A stretch of DNA of 23,495 nucleotides, taken from NCBI GenBank assembly GCA_017444045.1, contig JAFSXO010000031.1, positions 1-23,495 of the forward strand, written 5' to 3'. Below are positions 7,182 to 15,574 of this stretch, one piece after another. A model generated the notes under the pieces. That model was not told where the DNA came from. It saw nothing but the letters and a program-made list of their open reading frames with translations, and made no database searches. Both the position numbers and the translations under genes were made by a program. Position 1 is the stretch's first letter. Each line of letters starts with the position of its first letter. This DNA is from a bacterium. GTDB lineage: Bacteria > Vulcanimicrobiota > Xenobia > Xenobiales > Xenobiaceae.

Positions 7182-7287
7182 AGCGCGTAACTAGTTCCGC
7201 GAAAGGCACATCTGAGCGCAGCGAAGCAGTAGCGGCGCGGAAGCTAGTGCAGCGCTAATATGTTCGCGAAACACTAACTAAATGGCA
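7182..7287 (+). repeat. Dispersed intergenic repeat, copy A
   Basis: This ~106-bp sequence aligns end to end with 22111-22215 at roughly 85% identity. Most differences are single-base substitutions, and a 22-base stretch around 7208-7229 is identical. The ends form an imperfect inverted repeat: left TAACTAGTTCCGCGAA (7188-7203) against right TTCGCGAAACACTAACTA (7263-7280). No coding potential is seen. Size, intergenic position and inverted ends resemble a MITE- or REP-like element. Confidence 0.85.
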
Positions 7288-7465
7288 TTGTAAAGAATGG
7301 CAGGGGGAGATGTCGCGACTGCGAGAGAGGATAATGCCAGCAGCTATTGGCCTCCGGATTATATCAAAAATACTTCATAAATATTTAATAAACAATTAAG
7401 ACAAGAATGAACAGGTAATCACCCAAGAGTCGCAAAATAGCGCAGATTATATGGGGATAGGAAAT

Positions 7466-7493
7466 GTGCCTGCTGTTTGCATACAGCAGACAC
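7466..7493. promoter_or_regulatory. 28-bp near-perfect palindrome upstream of the membrane-protein pair
   Basis: Twelve of fourteen base pairs match around the centre 7479/7480: GTG-C-CTGCTGT-T-TG, then its mirror CA-T-ACAGCAG-A-CAC. It lies 36 bp before the ATG at 7530. It is long and symmetric enough to be an operator for a dimeric regulator, or a hairpin in the leader RNA. No T-run follows. Confidence 0.5.
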
Positions 7494-7529
7494 GAAAATT
7501 AAGCTATATCATGGTATAAGGAGAGAGTT

Positions 7530-8267
7530 ATGGCAGAACCGGATGGCTTGAAACATCTACAGACACGCCTGAGTTCCGTGAAAACTGACATACGGGATTC
7601 ATTGGCACGCCAAGCTGAAATGGAAAAGAAAAACCTATGGCTGACATGGGGAATAGTCATCGTTGTTGTTGGCTTTATGTTTGCCGGCTACGCCACGATA
7701 AAAGCCAACTTCACACCAGAAAAGGTTCAGGAAAGCTTAGTGGCTCAGGGGCCGGAAATGGTCGCCGGCGTTAGCGAAGCCGTATCTGAGGCAGCCTCTG
7801 AAGTTATTCCTGTTTACTACACCGAGATACAGAATAAGACTGTTGAGATTATTCCCGAGGTCAGTGAAGCCTTGGAAAAAGAGCTCAACACGTTCGGCGA
7901 AGAGACCAATGCTTTAGTCGAAAAGCAGCTTAGCAGTTCGCTTAAACGCATTGAGGACAAACAGAAGCAAAACCTCAAGCAGCTTTTCCCTGATCTTAAA
8001 GACGAAGACATCGAAAAGATGCTTGACAACATCCTCAAGGATACCGAAGGCGAAGTTGAAGGGCTTACCGGTTACATCTTAAGCAAGACCGTAGGCGATA
8101 TAATTGCTCTCGACAAGACTATCAAAGCTTTCGACACCAAGAATCTTCCCGATCAGGAGTACGAGCTTTCCCGTCAGTTAGCTCACCATTTCCTCTTGCT
8201 GCTTGACGAAGAGCTGATGGAAATGCAGTTAGACAATCCCAGCAAGGATAAGAAAGGAGCCAAATAA
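7530..8267 (+). CDS. Single-span membrane protein of unknown function (first of tandem pair)
   Basis: This 245-residue protein is not assigned to a known family. Residues 1-35 are polar and helical. One membrane span lies at about 36-56 (LWLTWGIVIVVVGFMFAGYA), preceded by KK, so the long C-terminal part is probably outside the cytoplasm. Residues 60-190 are highly charged and helical, with coiled-coil-like stretches (EKELNTFGEETNALVEK). A more compact helical end follows. It contains no cysteine. AAGGAGAG lies 7 nt before the ATG. The second gene starts 2 nt after its stop, so the two are co-translated. The pattern after the membrane span (FT.E...Q.P.M, then V...Y...IP....L..E) is shared with the neighbour. 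Confidence 0.85.
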   Translation: MAEPDGLKHLQTRLSSVKTDIRDSLARQAEMEKKNLWLTWGIVIVVVGFMFAGYATIKANFTPEKVQESLVAQGPEMVAGVSEAVSEAASEVIPVYYTEIQNKTVEIIPEVSEALEKELNTFGEETNALVEKQLSSSLKRIEDKQKQNLKQLFPDLKDEDIEKMLDNILKDTEGEVEGLTGYILSKTVGDIIALDKTIKAFDTKNLPDQEYELSRQLAHHFLLLLDEELMEMQLDNPSKDKKGAK

Positions 8268-8269
8268 TC

Positions 8270-9091
8270 ATGTCCGATGCCAAAAAGACTGAACAGAATG
8301 CTGGTTCCGCCAATGATTTGCTGGCAAAAGAGGTAAGCGATCTCGAGGGAGTGCTTCAGAATACTCTGCTGCCTAGGGAGAAGTTGCTGAATACAGGTTT
8401 AAAGATCCGCATAGGCCTGCTGATTTTTGCCTTCTGCTATTGCTCCTTCCTGTACTATCTGGCTTACACATTTACCGCGGAGCAGGCGGTTATGATGATG
8501 CGCGGCCAGCTAGAGATTCAGCTGCCTAACATGAAGCATGAAGCTATTGAAAACATGAAGCAGGCAGCCCCCTCCGTGGTAGACGGCTATGCCAAGAATA
8601 TGGTTGCTTCTATTCCCGACCTGCGCCAAAGGCTGCAAACCGAGATCCTCAAAACGACTGAAGAAAACATTCAGAGCATCGAGAACGGCATCAACGAGAT
8701 GTGCACCCAGATGCTGACCGAATCTAAGGCTGAGTTCGACAAGATGGGCGACAAGATGACCACTGCCGAAAAAATCGACCGTCTCAGCAAAGAGATGCGG
8801 GTAAAGATGTTTGAGGAAAGCCGTTCTGTCGTAGATGGAATTGCCCAGGAATACACTGGCAAAGTCCGCGAGGTCACTACAGAGATTAAGCGTCTGCAGA
8901 CCTCTCCTAACCTGACCGCCAAAGAAAAGCATCAGAAGGAGATGCTGCGCATCAGCAGCAAGCTCATGCAGATGAAGCTGAAGGATGTCAACAAGGACTT
9001 CCAGCAGGTTACCGAGGAGCTGAGCAAGCAGATTTCTGCTGAAGAGGTTCCCGCCGAAACCCCTGCTGAGATCCCCAGCGAAAGCAAATAG
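8270..9091 (+). CDS. Single-span membrane protein of unknown function (second of tandem pair)
   Basis: This 273-residue protein has the same plan as the upstream neighbour: a polar N-terminus, one membrane span at about 47-67 after KIR, then a long charged helical domain rich in Lys, Glu, Met and Gln (coiled-coil-like, about 75-245). It ends in a Pro/Glu/Ala repeat tail (about 253-273). The segment after the span (FTAEQ...Q.PNM...AAPSVV..Y...SIPDL...L..E) mirrors the neighbour, which suggests gene duplication followed by divergence. AAGGAG precedes the ATG and lies at the end of the upstream gene. Function is unknown; an extracytoplasmic hetero-oligomer of the two products is a reasonable guess. 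Confidence 0.85.
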   Translation: MSDAKKTEQNAGSANDLLAKEVSDLEGVLQNTLLPREKLLNTGLKIRIGLLIFAFCYCSFLYYLAYTFTAEQAVMMMRGQLEIQLPNMKHEAIENMKQAAPSVVDGYAKNMVASIPDLRQRLQTEILKTTEENIQSIENGINEMCTQMLTESKAEFDKMGDKMTTAEKIDRLSKEMRVKMFEESRSVVDGIAQEYTGKVREVTTEIKRLQTSPNLTAKEKHQKEMLRISSKLMQMKLKDVNKDFQQVTEELSKQISAEEVPAETPAEIPSESK

Positions 9092-9110
9092 CGCTCAGAC
9101 ATAAACGAGC

Positions 9111-9162
9111 TATAATAAAAAACGTCCGCCGACATATTATCTGCGGACGTTTTTTTATTATA
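9111..9162. terminator. Bidirectional terminator between the membrane-protein pair and mfd
   Basis: Core arms ACGTCCGC (9122-9129) and GCGGACGT (9143-9150) flank a 13-nt loop. The stem is extended by an A-run on the left and a run of seven T (9150-9156) on the right, then TATAAT/ATTATA. Both strands therefore show a GC stem followed by a T-tract. It serves the plus-strand pair ending at 9091 and mfd ending at 9179. Confidence 0.93.
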
Positions 9163-9178
9163 GCTGTTATTCCAGCCG

Positions 9179-12100
9179 TTAGCCTGCAGACAGCGCCTTC
9201 TGCCAGCCAGCAAGAACATCCAATATCGATTCTATGCAGAACAGCATGTCTTGGGCGGGAGGATACTCCGTATTGCCCGCGGCTCGGCCGAATAATCCCG
9301 TAAAAAACAGTACCTTATCTTTTTCATCCCAATGCGGTAGCCAGCCTTCAGAAGACGCCTCTAGCTTAGAAGCTTCGTTCAGCTCCCTTTTCTGTGCATA
9401 CGTAAGGAACTTCTTAATGCCCAGCAAATTAGCCAGCGGCATGTATAAATACAGACTCCCGTAGCTCACTTCAACTTCCATAATGCAAAGCGCCGTGCCC
9501 TTGCGCTTAATTGTCACCAGACTAAACAGATTCTGGGTTTCCTCGGGCAGCTTCCCATAACGGTCCCACATCTCTTTCTCGATGGCGCCAAGCTCCTGCA
9601 GACTGGCACACGCAATGCGCTTGTAAAACGACACCTTCTGGGCGGCATCGCTTATATAGCTGTTGGGAATACCGGTAGACACCGGAATGCGGTCAACCTT
9701 AGTAGTATCCTTGCTGGGCTTAACCGGCTTGGCCGCCTCTTTCGCGCTCAGCTCATCCAAGGTCTCGCGCAGCATCTGGCAGTAAAGCTCAAAGCCCACG
9801 GCCGTCACGTGGCCAGCCTGTCTTGTTCCCAGAATATCACCGGCACCGCGCAGCTCCATATCGCGCCTGGCGATGCGGTAGCCGTCACCCAGCCTGGTGA
9901 AATCGCGCAGCGTTTCTAAACGGGTAACCGCCTGTTCATTAATCTTCCCGGAGGGCGGAACCATAAGATAGCAGTAGGCCTGGGTGGTGGAGCGTCCCAC
10001 TCTGCCGCGCAGCTGGTACAGCTGGGCTAAGCCGAACATGTGCGCGTTGTCGACAATAATCGTATTCACATTGGGTATGTCGAGGCCGTTCTCAATAATC
10101 GTCGTGCTGATCAGCACATCGAACTCACCCTCGTAAAAGCCAAGCATAATCTGCTCCAGCTGTCTGGCGTTCATCTGCCCGTGGGCCACGCGGATACGCG
10201 CCTGGGGCACCAATTTCTGCAGCCGATTATATTCTAAGTCTATATCGTTAATGCGGTTGTGCAGATAAAAGACCTGGCCCTGGCGCTGCAGCTCGCGCAT
10301 AATGCTGTGACGGATAATGTCGTTGTCGCGCCGTCTCAGGAAGGTTTTGATCGGCAGACGCTCCGCTGGGGGCGTTTCGATAAGAGAAAAGTCCCTGATG
10401 CCATACATCGACATCTGCAGAGTGCGGGGGATAGGCGTGGCGCTCATCGTCAGCACCTCCACATTCGAGCGCAGCTCTTTGAGCCGCTCTTTAGCTGTTA
10501 CCCCAAAGCGATGCTCCTCGTCAACCACAATCAGCCCCAAAGCTTTGAAATGCACATCTTTAGAGAGCAGCCTGTGCGTACCGATAACAATATCGACATT
10601 GCCTGCTTCCAAGCGCTCCAAAATGCTTTTCTGCTCTCTCGGAGTTTTTACCCTTGAAAGCAGCTCAATATGCACAGGGAATGCCGCCATACGCTCTTTG
10701 AAGGTCTGATAATGCTGCTGAGCCAATACCGTAGTCGGCGCCAGCACAGCTACCTGGCGGCTCTCTGTGGCCACCCCAAAAGCGGCCCGCAAAGCCACTT
10801 CGGTTTTGCCAAAGCCCACATCGCCGCAGATCAGACGATCCATGGGGCGGTTTCTGCGCAGATCGGCAAACACGTCATCGATAGCTTTCTGCTGGTCCGG
10901 AGTCTCCTTATAGGGAAAAGCCTGCACAAAATCGCGGAACCAAGGGGAATCGGTGGAATAAACATGCCCTTCGGCCTTCTTGCGCAGGGCGGCTATGCGC
11001 AAGAGATCCTCAGCCACATCGTGGATACTATTCAGCGCTTTCGTTTTAGCCTGCGTCCATTTTTTGCCCTTCAGACGCGACAGTGCTGGCGCGGCATCTT
11101 TTAAGGCGTGATACTTTTGCAGCTTGTCAATGCTTTCAGCCGTAATAAAGACACTGCCATCCTCATAAACTACGCGCAGCATATCGCGGTTTATCCCCTG
11201 GAAGGACGAATTAACCACCCCGTCATACCGCCCAATGCCGTAATCTATATGAACTACATAGTCGCCGACTTTGAGCTCGTCAAGATTCACGCTCTGGCGG
11301 CGCCGGCCGTCCTGCTGCGCGCTGTGACGCAGCCGCCGCTGCCCTGTAATCTCGTGGTCAGTAATCAGCCTCAGCCGACCGTCAGAAAGCTGCAGCTCCC
11401 AGCCCTGAGCCTGGTACTCATTAATCAGCCAGATCTGCCCACGCTTAAGCTCATACTGCGCCATATCGGAGCTGTCGCCAAAGCGCACATTATAAACATC
11501 ATGCTCGCTCATCAGCTCGAAGAGACGCTTGGCCTGGCGAGTGATGATTATCGTGCGGGAGTTTTCCTTCTGCCACAGGGGCAGCAGCTCCAGCAGCTCC
11601 TCCACACTGCGCTCTAAGACAGGCGCTGCGCTGAAGGGCACATCGTAATTATACTCGGAGCCGTCCGAATCGCCAGCCCAGGATGAGACATCGATCTGCC
11701 TGAAGCTCTCCAGCAACCGGTTAACATGCTCAACGATCGCCTTGTTCTCATTATCATCTAATATATAGCTGGCAGCGTCTTCGTCGCCGCTCCATTCCGT
11801 CATAAATTCGCTGGCTTCCTGCTGAACGAGATCGCGGTCCTCCACGCAGATCAAAGCATCTGGGAAAACGCTCCTCAGAATATCGGGGAAGTAAGCCTGC
11901 TGCTGGGGATCGTCGATGCATTCGGTCGCCGGCATCAGGACTACGCGCTCGGCTTTGCGCACGCTGCACTGCGTGTCTATGTCAAAGCAGCGCATCGCTT
12001 CAATAGCGTCGTCATCAAACTCCAAGCGCACGGGCTCGCCGGTCAGAGGATAAATGTCGAGAATGCCACCGCGGACGGCTATATCGCCGCGCTTTTCCGT

Positions 12101-12682
12101 CAGCGCCACGCGTTCGTAGCCTTCCGAGCAGAGCAGCTCCACCAAAGAGGACATATCTACGGTGTCTCCGACCCTGAGCTCAAGCTTGCTTTTCTGCAGA
12201 CGCTCTTCGCTGAGCGTCGGCAGAAACAGCGCAGCGATAGGGGCGATTATCATAAGCTTAGGCACGGGCAAACCGCTCTGGCGAAAAGCGGCGGAATTGG
12301 GGTCGGCCCAGCTTAAGTCCTTTGTCATGTCGCCAAGCTCATTCAGAGCCTGCAGTACCTGTAAGCGCCAGGCCGAATGATCCGGACTGTAATCATTGAG
12401 CGCCGGGAATATCAGCACCTGCCAGTCATCTCCCAGCAGGGGCTGCATATCCTGATAGAGCTGCTCAGCGCGCTGCGAGGTAGATGTTATCCAGAGGAGC
12501 GGGGCGTTAGAATGCTCAAGCAACGAAGCCGCAAAATAGGGACGCGCTGGCGGTATTATACCGCTGAGCTTAGAGTACTTCGCGGCAAAAGCCGTTTTAA
12601 GGAACTCGTCATAGCCTTCAGCCTGGCTCAGCAGAGTGCGCAGGGCGCTAACGTATTTAGTTGCTGCATTAGAATCGCTCAC
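9179..12682 (-). CDS. mfd: Transcription-repair coupling factor Mfd
   Basis: This 1167-residue protein has the usual Mfd length and order. UvrB-like N-terminal domains come first (about 1-350). The RNA polymerase-interacting domain follows (about 466-545; KVGDYVVHIDYGIGRYDG). The RecG-like helicase then has Walker A GDVGFGKT (620-627), DEEH (721-724) and MSATPIPRT (747-754). The later motif QLRGRVGR and the C-terminal TRCF domain complete it. Mfd removes RNA polymerase stalled at lesions and recruits UvrA. The start is GTG at 12682 with GAGG 8 nt upstream. It runs alone and ends at the shared terminator. Confidence 0.97.
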   Translation of the reverse strand: MSDSNAATKYVSALRTLLSQAEGYDEFLKTAFAAKYSKLSGIIPPARPYFAASLLEHSNAPLLWITSTSQRAEQLYQDMQPLLGDDWQVLIFPALNDYSPDHSAWRLQVLQALNELGDMTKDLSWADPNSAAFRQSGLPVPKLMIIAPIAALFLPTLSEERLQKSKLELRVGDTVDMSSLVELLCSEGYERVALTEKRGDIAVRGGILDIYPLTGEPVRLEFDDDAIEAMRCFDIDTQCSVRKAERVVLMPATECIDDPQQQAYFPDILRSVFPDALICVEDRDLVQQEASEFMTEWSGDEDAASYILDDNENKAIVEHVNRLLESFRQIDVSSWAGDSDGSEYNYDVPFSAAPVLERSVEELLELLPLWQKENSRTIIITRQAKRLFELMSEHDVYNVRFGDSSDMAQYELKRGQIWLINEYQAQGWELQLSDGRLRLITDHEITGQRRLRHSAQQDGRRRQSVNLDELKVGDYVVHIDYGIGRYDGVVNSSFQGINRDMLRVVYEDGSVFITAESIDKLQKYHALKDAAPALSRLKGKKWTQAKTKALNSIHDVAEDLLRIAALRKKAEGHVYSTDSPWFRDFVQAFPYKETPDQQKAIDDVFADLRRNRPMDRLICGDVGFGKTEVALRAAFGVATESRQVAVLAPTTVLAQQHYQTFKERMAAFPVHIELLSRVKTPREQKSILERLEAGNVDIVIGTHRLLSKDVHFKALGLIVVDEEHRFGVTAKERLKELRSNVEVLTMSATPIPRTLQMSMYGIRDFSLIETPPAERLPIKTFLRRRDNDIIRHSIMRELQRQGQVFYLHNRINDIDLEYNRLQKLVPQARIRVAHGQMNARQLEQIMLGFYEGEFDVLISTTIIENGLDIPNVNTIIVDNAHMFGLAQLYQLRGRVGRSTTQAYCYLMVPPSGKINEQAVTRLETLRDFTRLGDGYRIARRDMELRGAGDILGTRQAGHVTAVGFELYCQMLRETLDELSAKEAAKPVKPSKDTTKVDRIPVSTGIPNSYISDAAQKVSFYKRIACASLQELGAIEKEMWDRYGKLPEETQNLFSLVTIKRKGTALCIMEVEVSYGSLYLYMPLANLLGIKKFLTYAQKRELNEASKLEASSEGWLPHWDEKDKVLFFTGLFGRAAGNTEYPPAQDMLFCIESILDVLAGWQKALSAG

Positions 12683-13146
12683 AGAATTGCCTCATTAATA
12701 ACTTTAATAACTTTAATTAAAACACATTATAATAGCATAGCTGTATTTGCTTATGCGCCCGCGCAGCCGCCGCGCTCTGAGATCAGATGCGCCTGGCGCA
12801 GAGCTAGTTATCTTCTTTTAGCCATGTAAAGGAAACGCTTCAAAATAAAACTGCATAAAGCTAGCCGCCGGCGCTTCCTTAGCTCGGCTGCTAACATAAT
12901 AATTTAATTTGGGAAGCCGCACATCTATTCTTAAAGGCGCTTTATTGCCAAGTATAATATTACCTGCAGCAGCGCAGTTAGTCTAGTATCCAGCACCAAG
13001 ATAATTACAGGAAATCATAGTTTTTTCCAGAAGTTCTACGAATGTATGGCTTGCGCTTATTAAGGGCTTGCCTTGACTAAATAGAATATTAATGATCACT
13101 GCAATATGACTTGGCGGTTTAGGCCGTCTCCTCTGAGGTTTACGCT
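12683..13146. other. Divergent intergenic region between mfd and the GGDEF-like gene
   Basis: This 464-bp region has no supported gene. It contains a perfect 9-nt tandem duplication (12697-12705 and 12706-12714, unit AATAACTTT) in the mfd leader and a partial repeat copy (about 12765-12810, minus). A TTGACT at about 13074 has no good -10 at normal spacing, so no promoter is called. GAGG lies 8 nt before the ATG at 13147. Confidence 0.6.
12765..12810 (-). repeat. Partial copy of the intergenic repeat family (copy C)
   Basis: Read on the minus strand from 12810, the first 28 nt (TAACTAGCTCTGCGCCAGGC onward) match copy A from 7188 at 23 of 28 positions and copy D at 21 of 24. After CATCTGA a 7-nt insertion (TCTCAGA) is followed by GCGC-GCG similarity, and then the match fades. 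It is therefore the left half only, in the opposite orientation to the other copies. Confidence 0.5.
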
Positions 13147-15024
13147 ATGGTATCTGAAGCAGAGCAAAAGACAGTTATCGCGTCATCCCGGCTTAGAGTA
13201 TTTCTGGTAGCCGGTGTGCGCCTTATTGGGCTGGTCCTAGCCTTGGTAATTACCAGGATGCACAGCCCCGAAAGCGTGTTCAACGCTTTGCCTTCCAGCC
13301 TTGAAGAGATGCCAATGATAATCACCGCCGCGGTGATACTTTACAACATCTTAGCCGGCTATATCACAGCCTACAGCCGCTCGGCCAGCGCGATGTCGAT
13401 GATCATAATCCTGCTCGACTTTGCCCTGGGCATACCGCTTACCTACTTTTACGGGCCGGCTTATCTGCTGCTGAGTTTGGCTCTGCCTGTGCTAACAATC
13501 GGCCTGTTCTACGGGAACAGCGGAGCCGTGGGAAGCTTTGTCATAGGCGGGCTGTTTTATGCCATTTTTTTGGGCTTTGCTCTGGTCGCCGGCATGGAAG
13601 ACGGCAAAGAAGAGTTCGTATGGTACAATATCCAGCTAGCCGCCGTTGAGCTGGGCGCGTCTCTGCTTCTGCTCTGGCTGTTTAGCTCGGCGTTAGGTGA
13701 GGGCCGCGACCGCTCAGACAGCGAGGAGCGCCTGGGCCGCGAAAAGGATCTGCTGTTCCAGGAGCTGCAGAACGCCAAGTCCGAAGTCTCGCAGGCTATG
13801 GATGAGCTAAACGAAAGCGAGGGCAAGGCCAGAACCCTTCAGCGCGACAACGTCAACCTTAAGGAGGAGCTGGAGACCAGCCTGAAGCGCCTCAACGAAG
13901 CCAGAGCCACCATTAAAAGCACCGAAAAGCTCGTCGAGGATCAGGGACGCGAGGCTTCCCAGACCGCCAGACGCGAAAAGATCCAGATCCAGCGCCAGCT
14001 GGGCGTTATTCAGCAGCGCTTAGAGCGTCAGAACCGCCTGTTCGAGGTTTCGCGGCGCCTTTCCGGCAGTCTAGCTCTATCCGACACGCTGCTGGCTTTA
14101 ACCGAACAGCTGCAGGCCTTTCTGCCCTGCCAGAGCTGCGTTATATTTATGCTGGACGACGTTCAGGGCCAGCGCCAGCTGTTTGCCGAAGTCGCCGCCA
14201 GTCCCTTTACCGATGTCTTCCGCAATTTCAGCCTTCAGCTGGGCGAGGGAGCCCCAGGCTATGCGGTCTCTAAGCTGGCTTCCTTTAAGATAAACGACGG
14301 CAAGCTAGACATTGGCGGCACGACGCTCAATACGGTAGTGCCGCAGGAGCTGAGCGCGCTGGTAGCCCCTCTGGCCACACCGGCCCAGACTATCGGCTGC
14401 GTTTATTTAGGCCGGGCCGATGCCAACGCGTTTACCGACGAAGAGCTGGATCTGCTCGTCGATTTCTGCGAAGTGGCCAGCGTAGCCTTAGGGAATTCAA
14501 TTCTCTACCAGCGGGCCGTAACCCACGCGCTCGACGACATGCTTACCGGCTGCCACAACGGCATCTTCCTCGAGGAGCGTATGCGCGAAGAGCTGAAGCG
14601 CGGCAACCGTTACATGTACTCCGTATCGCTGATGCTTATCAACCTTGACGGGTTCGCCCAGATTAACGAGGTTCTGGGCAAAGACGCCGGCGATTACATC
14701 CTGCGCGAGACCGCCCAGGTTATCAGGCGCAATACCAGAGAAACCGATGTGCTGGCCAGATTAGAGGCAGACAATTTCGCCCTGCTGTTAGACCACTCCG
14801 ACCGCAATACCACTCTGGGGGCCGCCAAACGCGTCTGCGAAAAAATATCCGCCAGTGTGTTCACCGTTGAAAACCGCAAGGTGCGCATCACCTGCTCTAT
14901 CGGCGTAGCAGGAAGCCCTCACGATGCCGCCAATGCCGAGCAGCTTACCATGCGCGCCGATGATGCGCTGCGCCAGGCCAAAGCCGCGGGCGGCAACCAG
15001 GTCTCTCTGTGGAGCGGCAACTAG
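13147..15024 (+). CDS. Membrane GAF-GGDEF protein with degenerate active site
   Basis: This 625-residue protein starts with about six membrane spans (roughly 17-37, 56-77, 83-101, 104-124, 129-149, 160-183). A coiled coil (about 190-300), a GAF-like domain (about 305-455) and a GGDEF-fold domain (about 460-622; MLTGCHNGIFLEERM, FAQINEVLGKDAGD, SIGVAGS, ADDALRQAKAAGGNQV) follow. The signature RxGGDEF is replaced by RLEADNF (538-544), losing both glycines and the catalytic Glu, so cyclase activity is unlikely. RETD (531-534) lies exactly five residues before it, the position of the c-di-GMP inhibitory RxxD site. A c-di-GMP receptor role like PelD is inferred. GAGG lies 8 nt upstream of the ATG. 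A lipoprotein gene follows 26 nt after the stop. Confidence 0.9.
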   Translation: MVSEAEQKTVIASSRLRVFLVAGVRLIGLVLALVITRMHSPESVFNALPSSLEEMPMIITAAVILYNILAGYITAYSRSASAMSMIIILLDFALGIPLTYFYGPAYLLLSLALPVLTIGLFYGNSGAVGSFVIGGLFYAIFLGFALVAGMEDGKEEFVWYNIQLAAVELGASLLLLWLFSSALGEGRDRSDSEERLGREKDLLFQELQNAKSEVSQAMDELNESEGKARTLQRDNVNLKEELETSLKRLNEARATIKSTEKLVEDQGREASQTARREKIQIQRQLGVIQQRLERQNRLFEVSRRLSGSLALSDTLLALTEQLQAFLPCQSCVIFMLDDVQGQRQLFAEVAASPFTDVFRNFSLQLGEGAPGYAVSKLASFKINDGKLDIGGTTLNTVVPQELSALVAPLATPAQTIGCVYLGRADANAFTDEELDLLVDFCEVASVALGNSILYQRAVTHALDDMLTGCHNGIFLEERMREELKRGNRYMYSVSLMLINLDGFAQINEVLGKDAGDYILRETAQVIRRNTRETDVLARLEADNFALLLDHSDRNTTLGAAKRVCEKISASVFTVENRKVRITCSIGVAGSPHDAANAEQLTMRADDALRQAKAAGGNQVSLWSGN

Positions 15025-15050
15025 CCGACAGCTAAGCGAGGTAAAAAATA

Positions 15051-15476
15051 ATGAGCCACAAGCTTATAATCTGCGGACTGCTTATTGCCTTGGCCGGACT
15101 CTCCGGCGGCTGCAAGAACACCGACCAGGCTCCCAGCGACACCTCCGGAAACGCCACCAGCAGCGCGCCGGCCGTCAGCGCCGACAGTAGCAGCACAGCC
15201 AATAGCAGCGCACCGGCTGCCAGCACTTCAGCAGAAGGGGTGCTGCAGTTCGAGGATTTAGAGGGAGGCCTCTGGCGGCTGCAGACGGCAGAGCAAAGCT
15301 GGGTGCTGCGCTCCGCAGAAGGATGCCCCGCGCTGGAGACCGCAATTCAGGACGCAAACTTAAAATCCGGTATGCGCGTCACCGTTCAGGGACACCCCGC
15401 TTCCGATGAGGGCAATATCGGCATTCACATGGCTGGGCCTTATTTTGAGGTTACCGATATAAAGCCTATAAAATAG
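15051..15476 (+). CDS. Small lipoprotein of unknown function
   Basis: This 141-residue protein has a signal peptide ending in the lipobox LSGGC (Cys21). A Ser/Ala/Thr-rich linker follows to about residue 62, then a compact domain of about 78 residues (VLQFEDLEGGLWRLQ ... VRVTVQGH-like strands). The alternating pattern suggests a small beta fold, but no family is recognised. The linker would hold the domain away from the membrane. GAGG lies 9 nt before the ATG. The gene follows the GAF-GGDEF gene by 26 nt and is probably in the same transcript, so it may be its extracytoplasmic partner (inference). Confidence 0.82.
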   Translation: MSHKLIICGLLIALAGLSGGCKNTDQAPSDTSGNATSSAPAVSADSSSTANSSAPAASTSAEGVLQFEDLEGGLWRLQTAEQSWVLRSAEGCPALETAIQDANLKSGMRVTVQGHPASDEGNIGIHMAGPYFEVTDIKPIK

Positions 15477-15487
15477 CCTATAAAATA
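15463..15487 (+). repeat. 12-nt tandem duplication over the stop codon
   Basis: AGCCTATAAAAT occurs at 15463-15474 and again at 15475-15486. The lipoprotein stop TAG (15474-15476) is formed at the junction, and a second in-frame TAA lies in the next copy. This is a small local duplication with no evident role. Confidence 0.75.
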
Positions 15488-15519
15488 ATAATGCCGCCAG
15501 CTTAGCGAGCGGCATTATT
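15487..15519. terminator. Terminator hairpin between convergent genes
   Basis: A perfect 11-bp stem, AATAATGCCGC (15487-15497) and GCGGCATTATT (15509-15519), encloses an 11-nt loop. On the minus strand it is followed by ATTTTA, a fair T-rich tail for the zinc-ribbon operon ending at 15575. On the plus strand the tail is only CTGTACGG, so it is weaker for the lipoprotein gene. Confidence 0.75.
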
Positions 15520-15574
15520 CTGTACGGCAGCTTCTTTGCTTCACCGAAATAATCTGAGCCGGAGAGCAGCCTGC

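Larger units (their letters stand above)
7147..7529. other. Divergent intergenic region, repeat and palindrome
   Basis: This region separates the cyclotransferase-like gene (minus) from the membrane-protein pair (plus). It contains the full repeat copy at 7182-7287 and the palindrome at 7466-7493. No open reading frame with a ribosome site was seen, and no clear promoter hexamer pair was found. Confidence 0.7.

Noticed and set aside
7473..7486. LexA-like box (CTGT...ACAG) inside the palindrome
   Set aside because: The spacing between CTGT and ACAG is 6, not the 8 of the E. coli LexA site, and the neighbouring genes are not SOS genes.
10259..11617. Several open frames antisense to mfd
   Set aside because: The mfd reading is certain from its helicase motifs; these frames have no ribosome sites and no recognisable domains.
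13074..13110. TTGACT as a promoter for the GGDEF-like gene
   Set aside because: No acceptable -10 hexamer lies 16-18 nt downstream.
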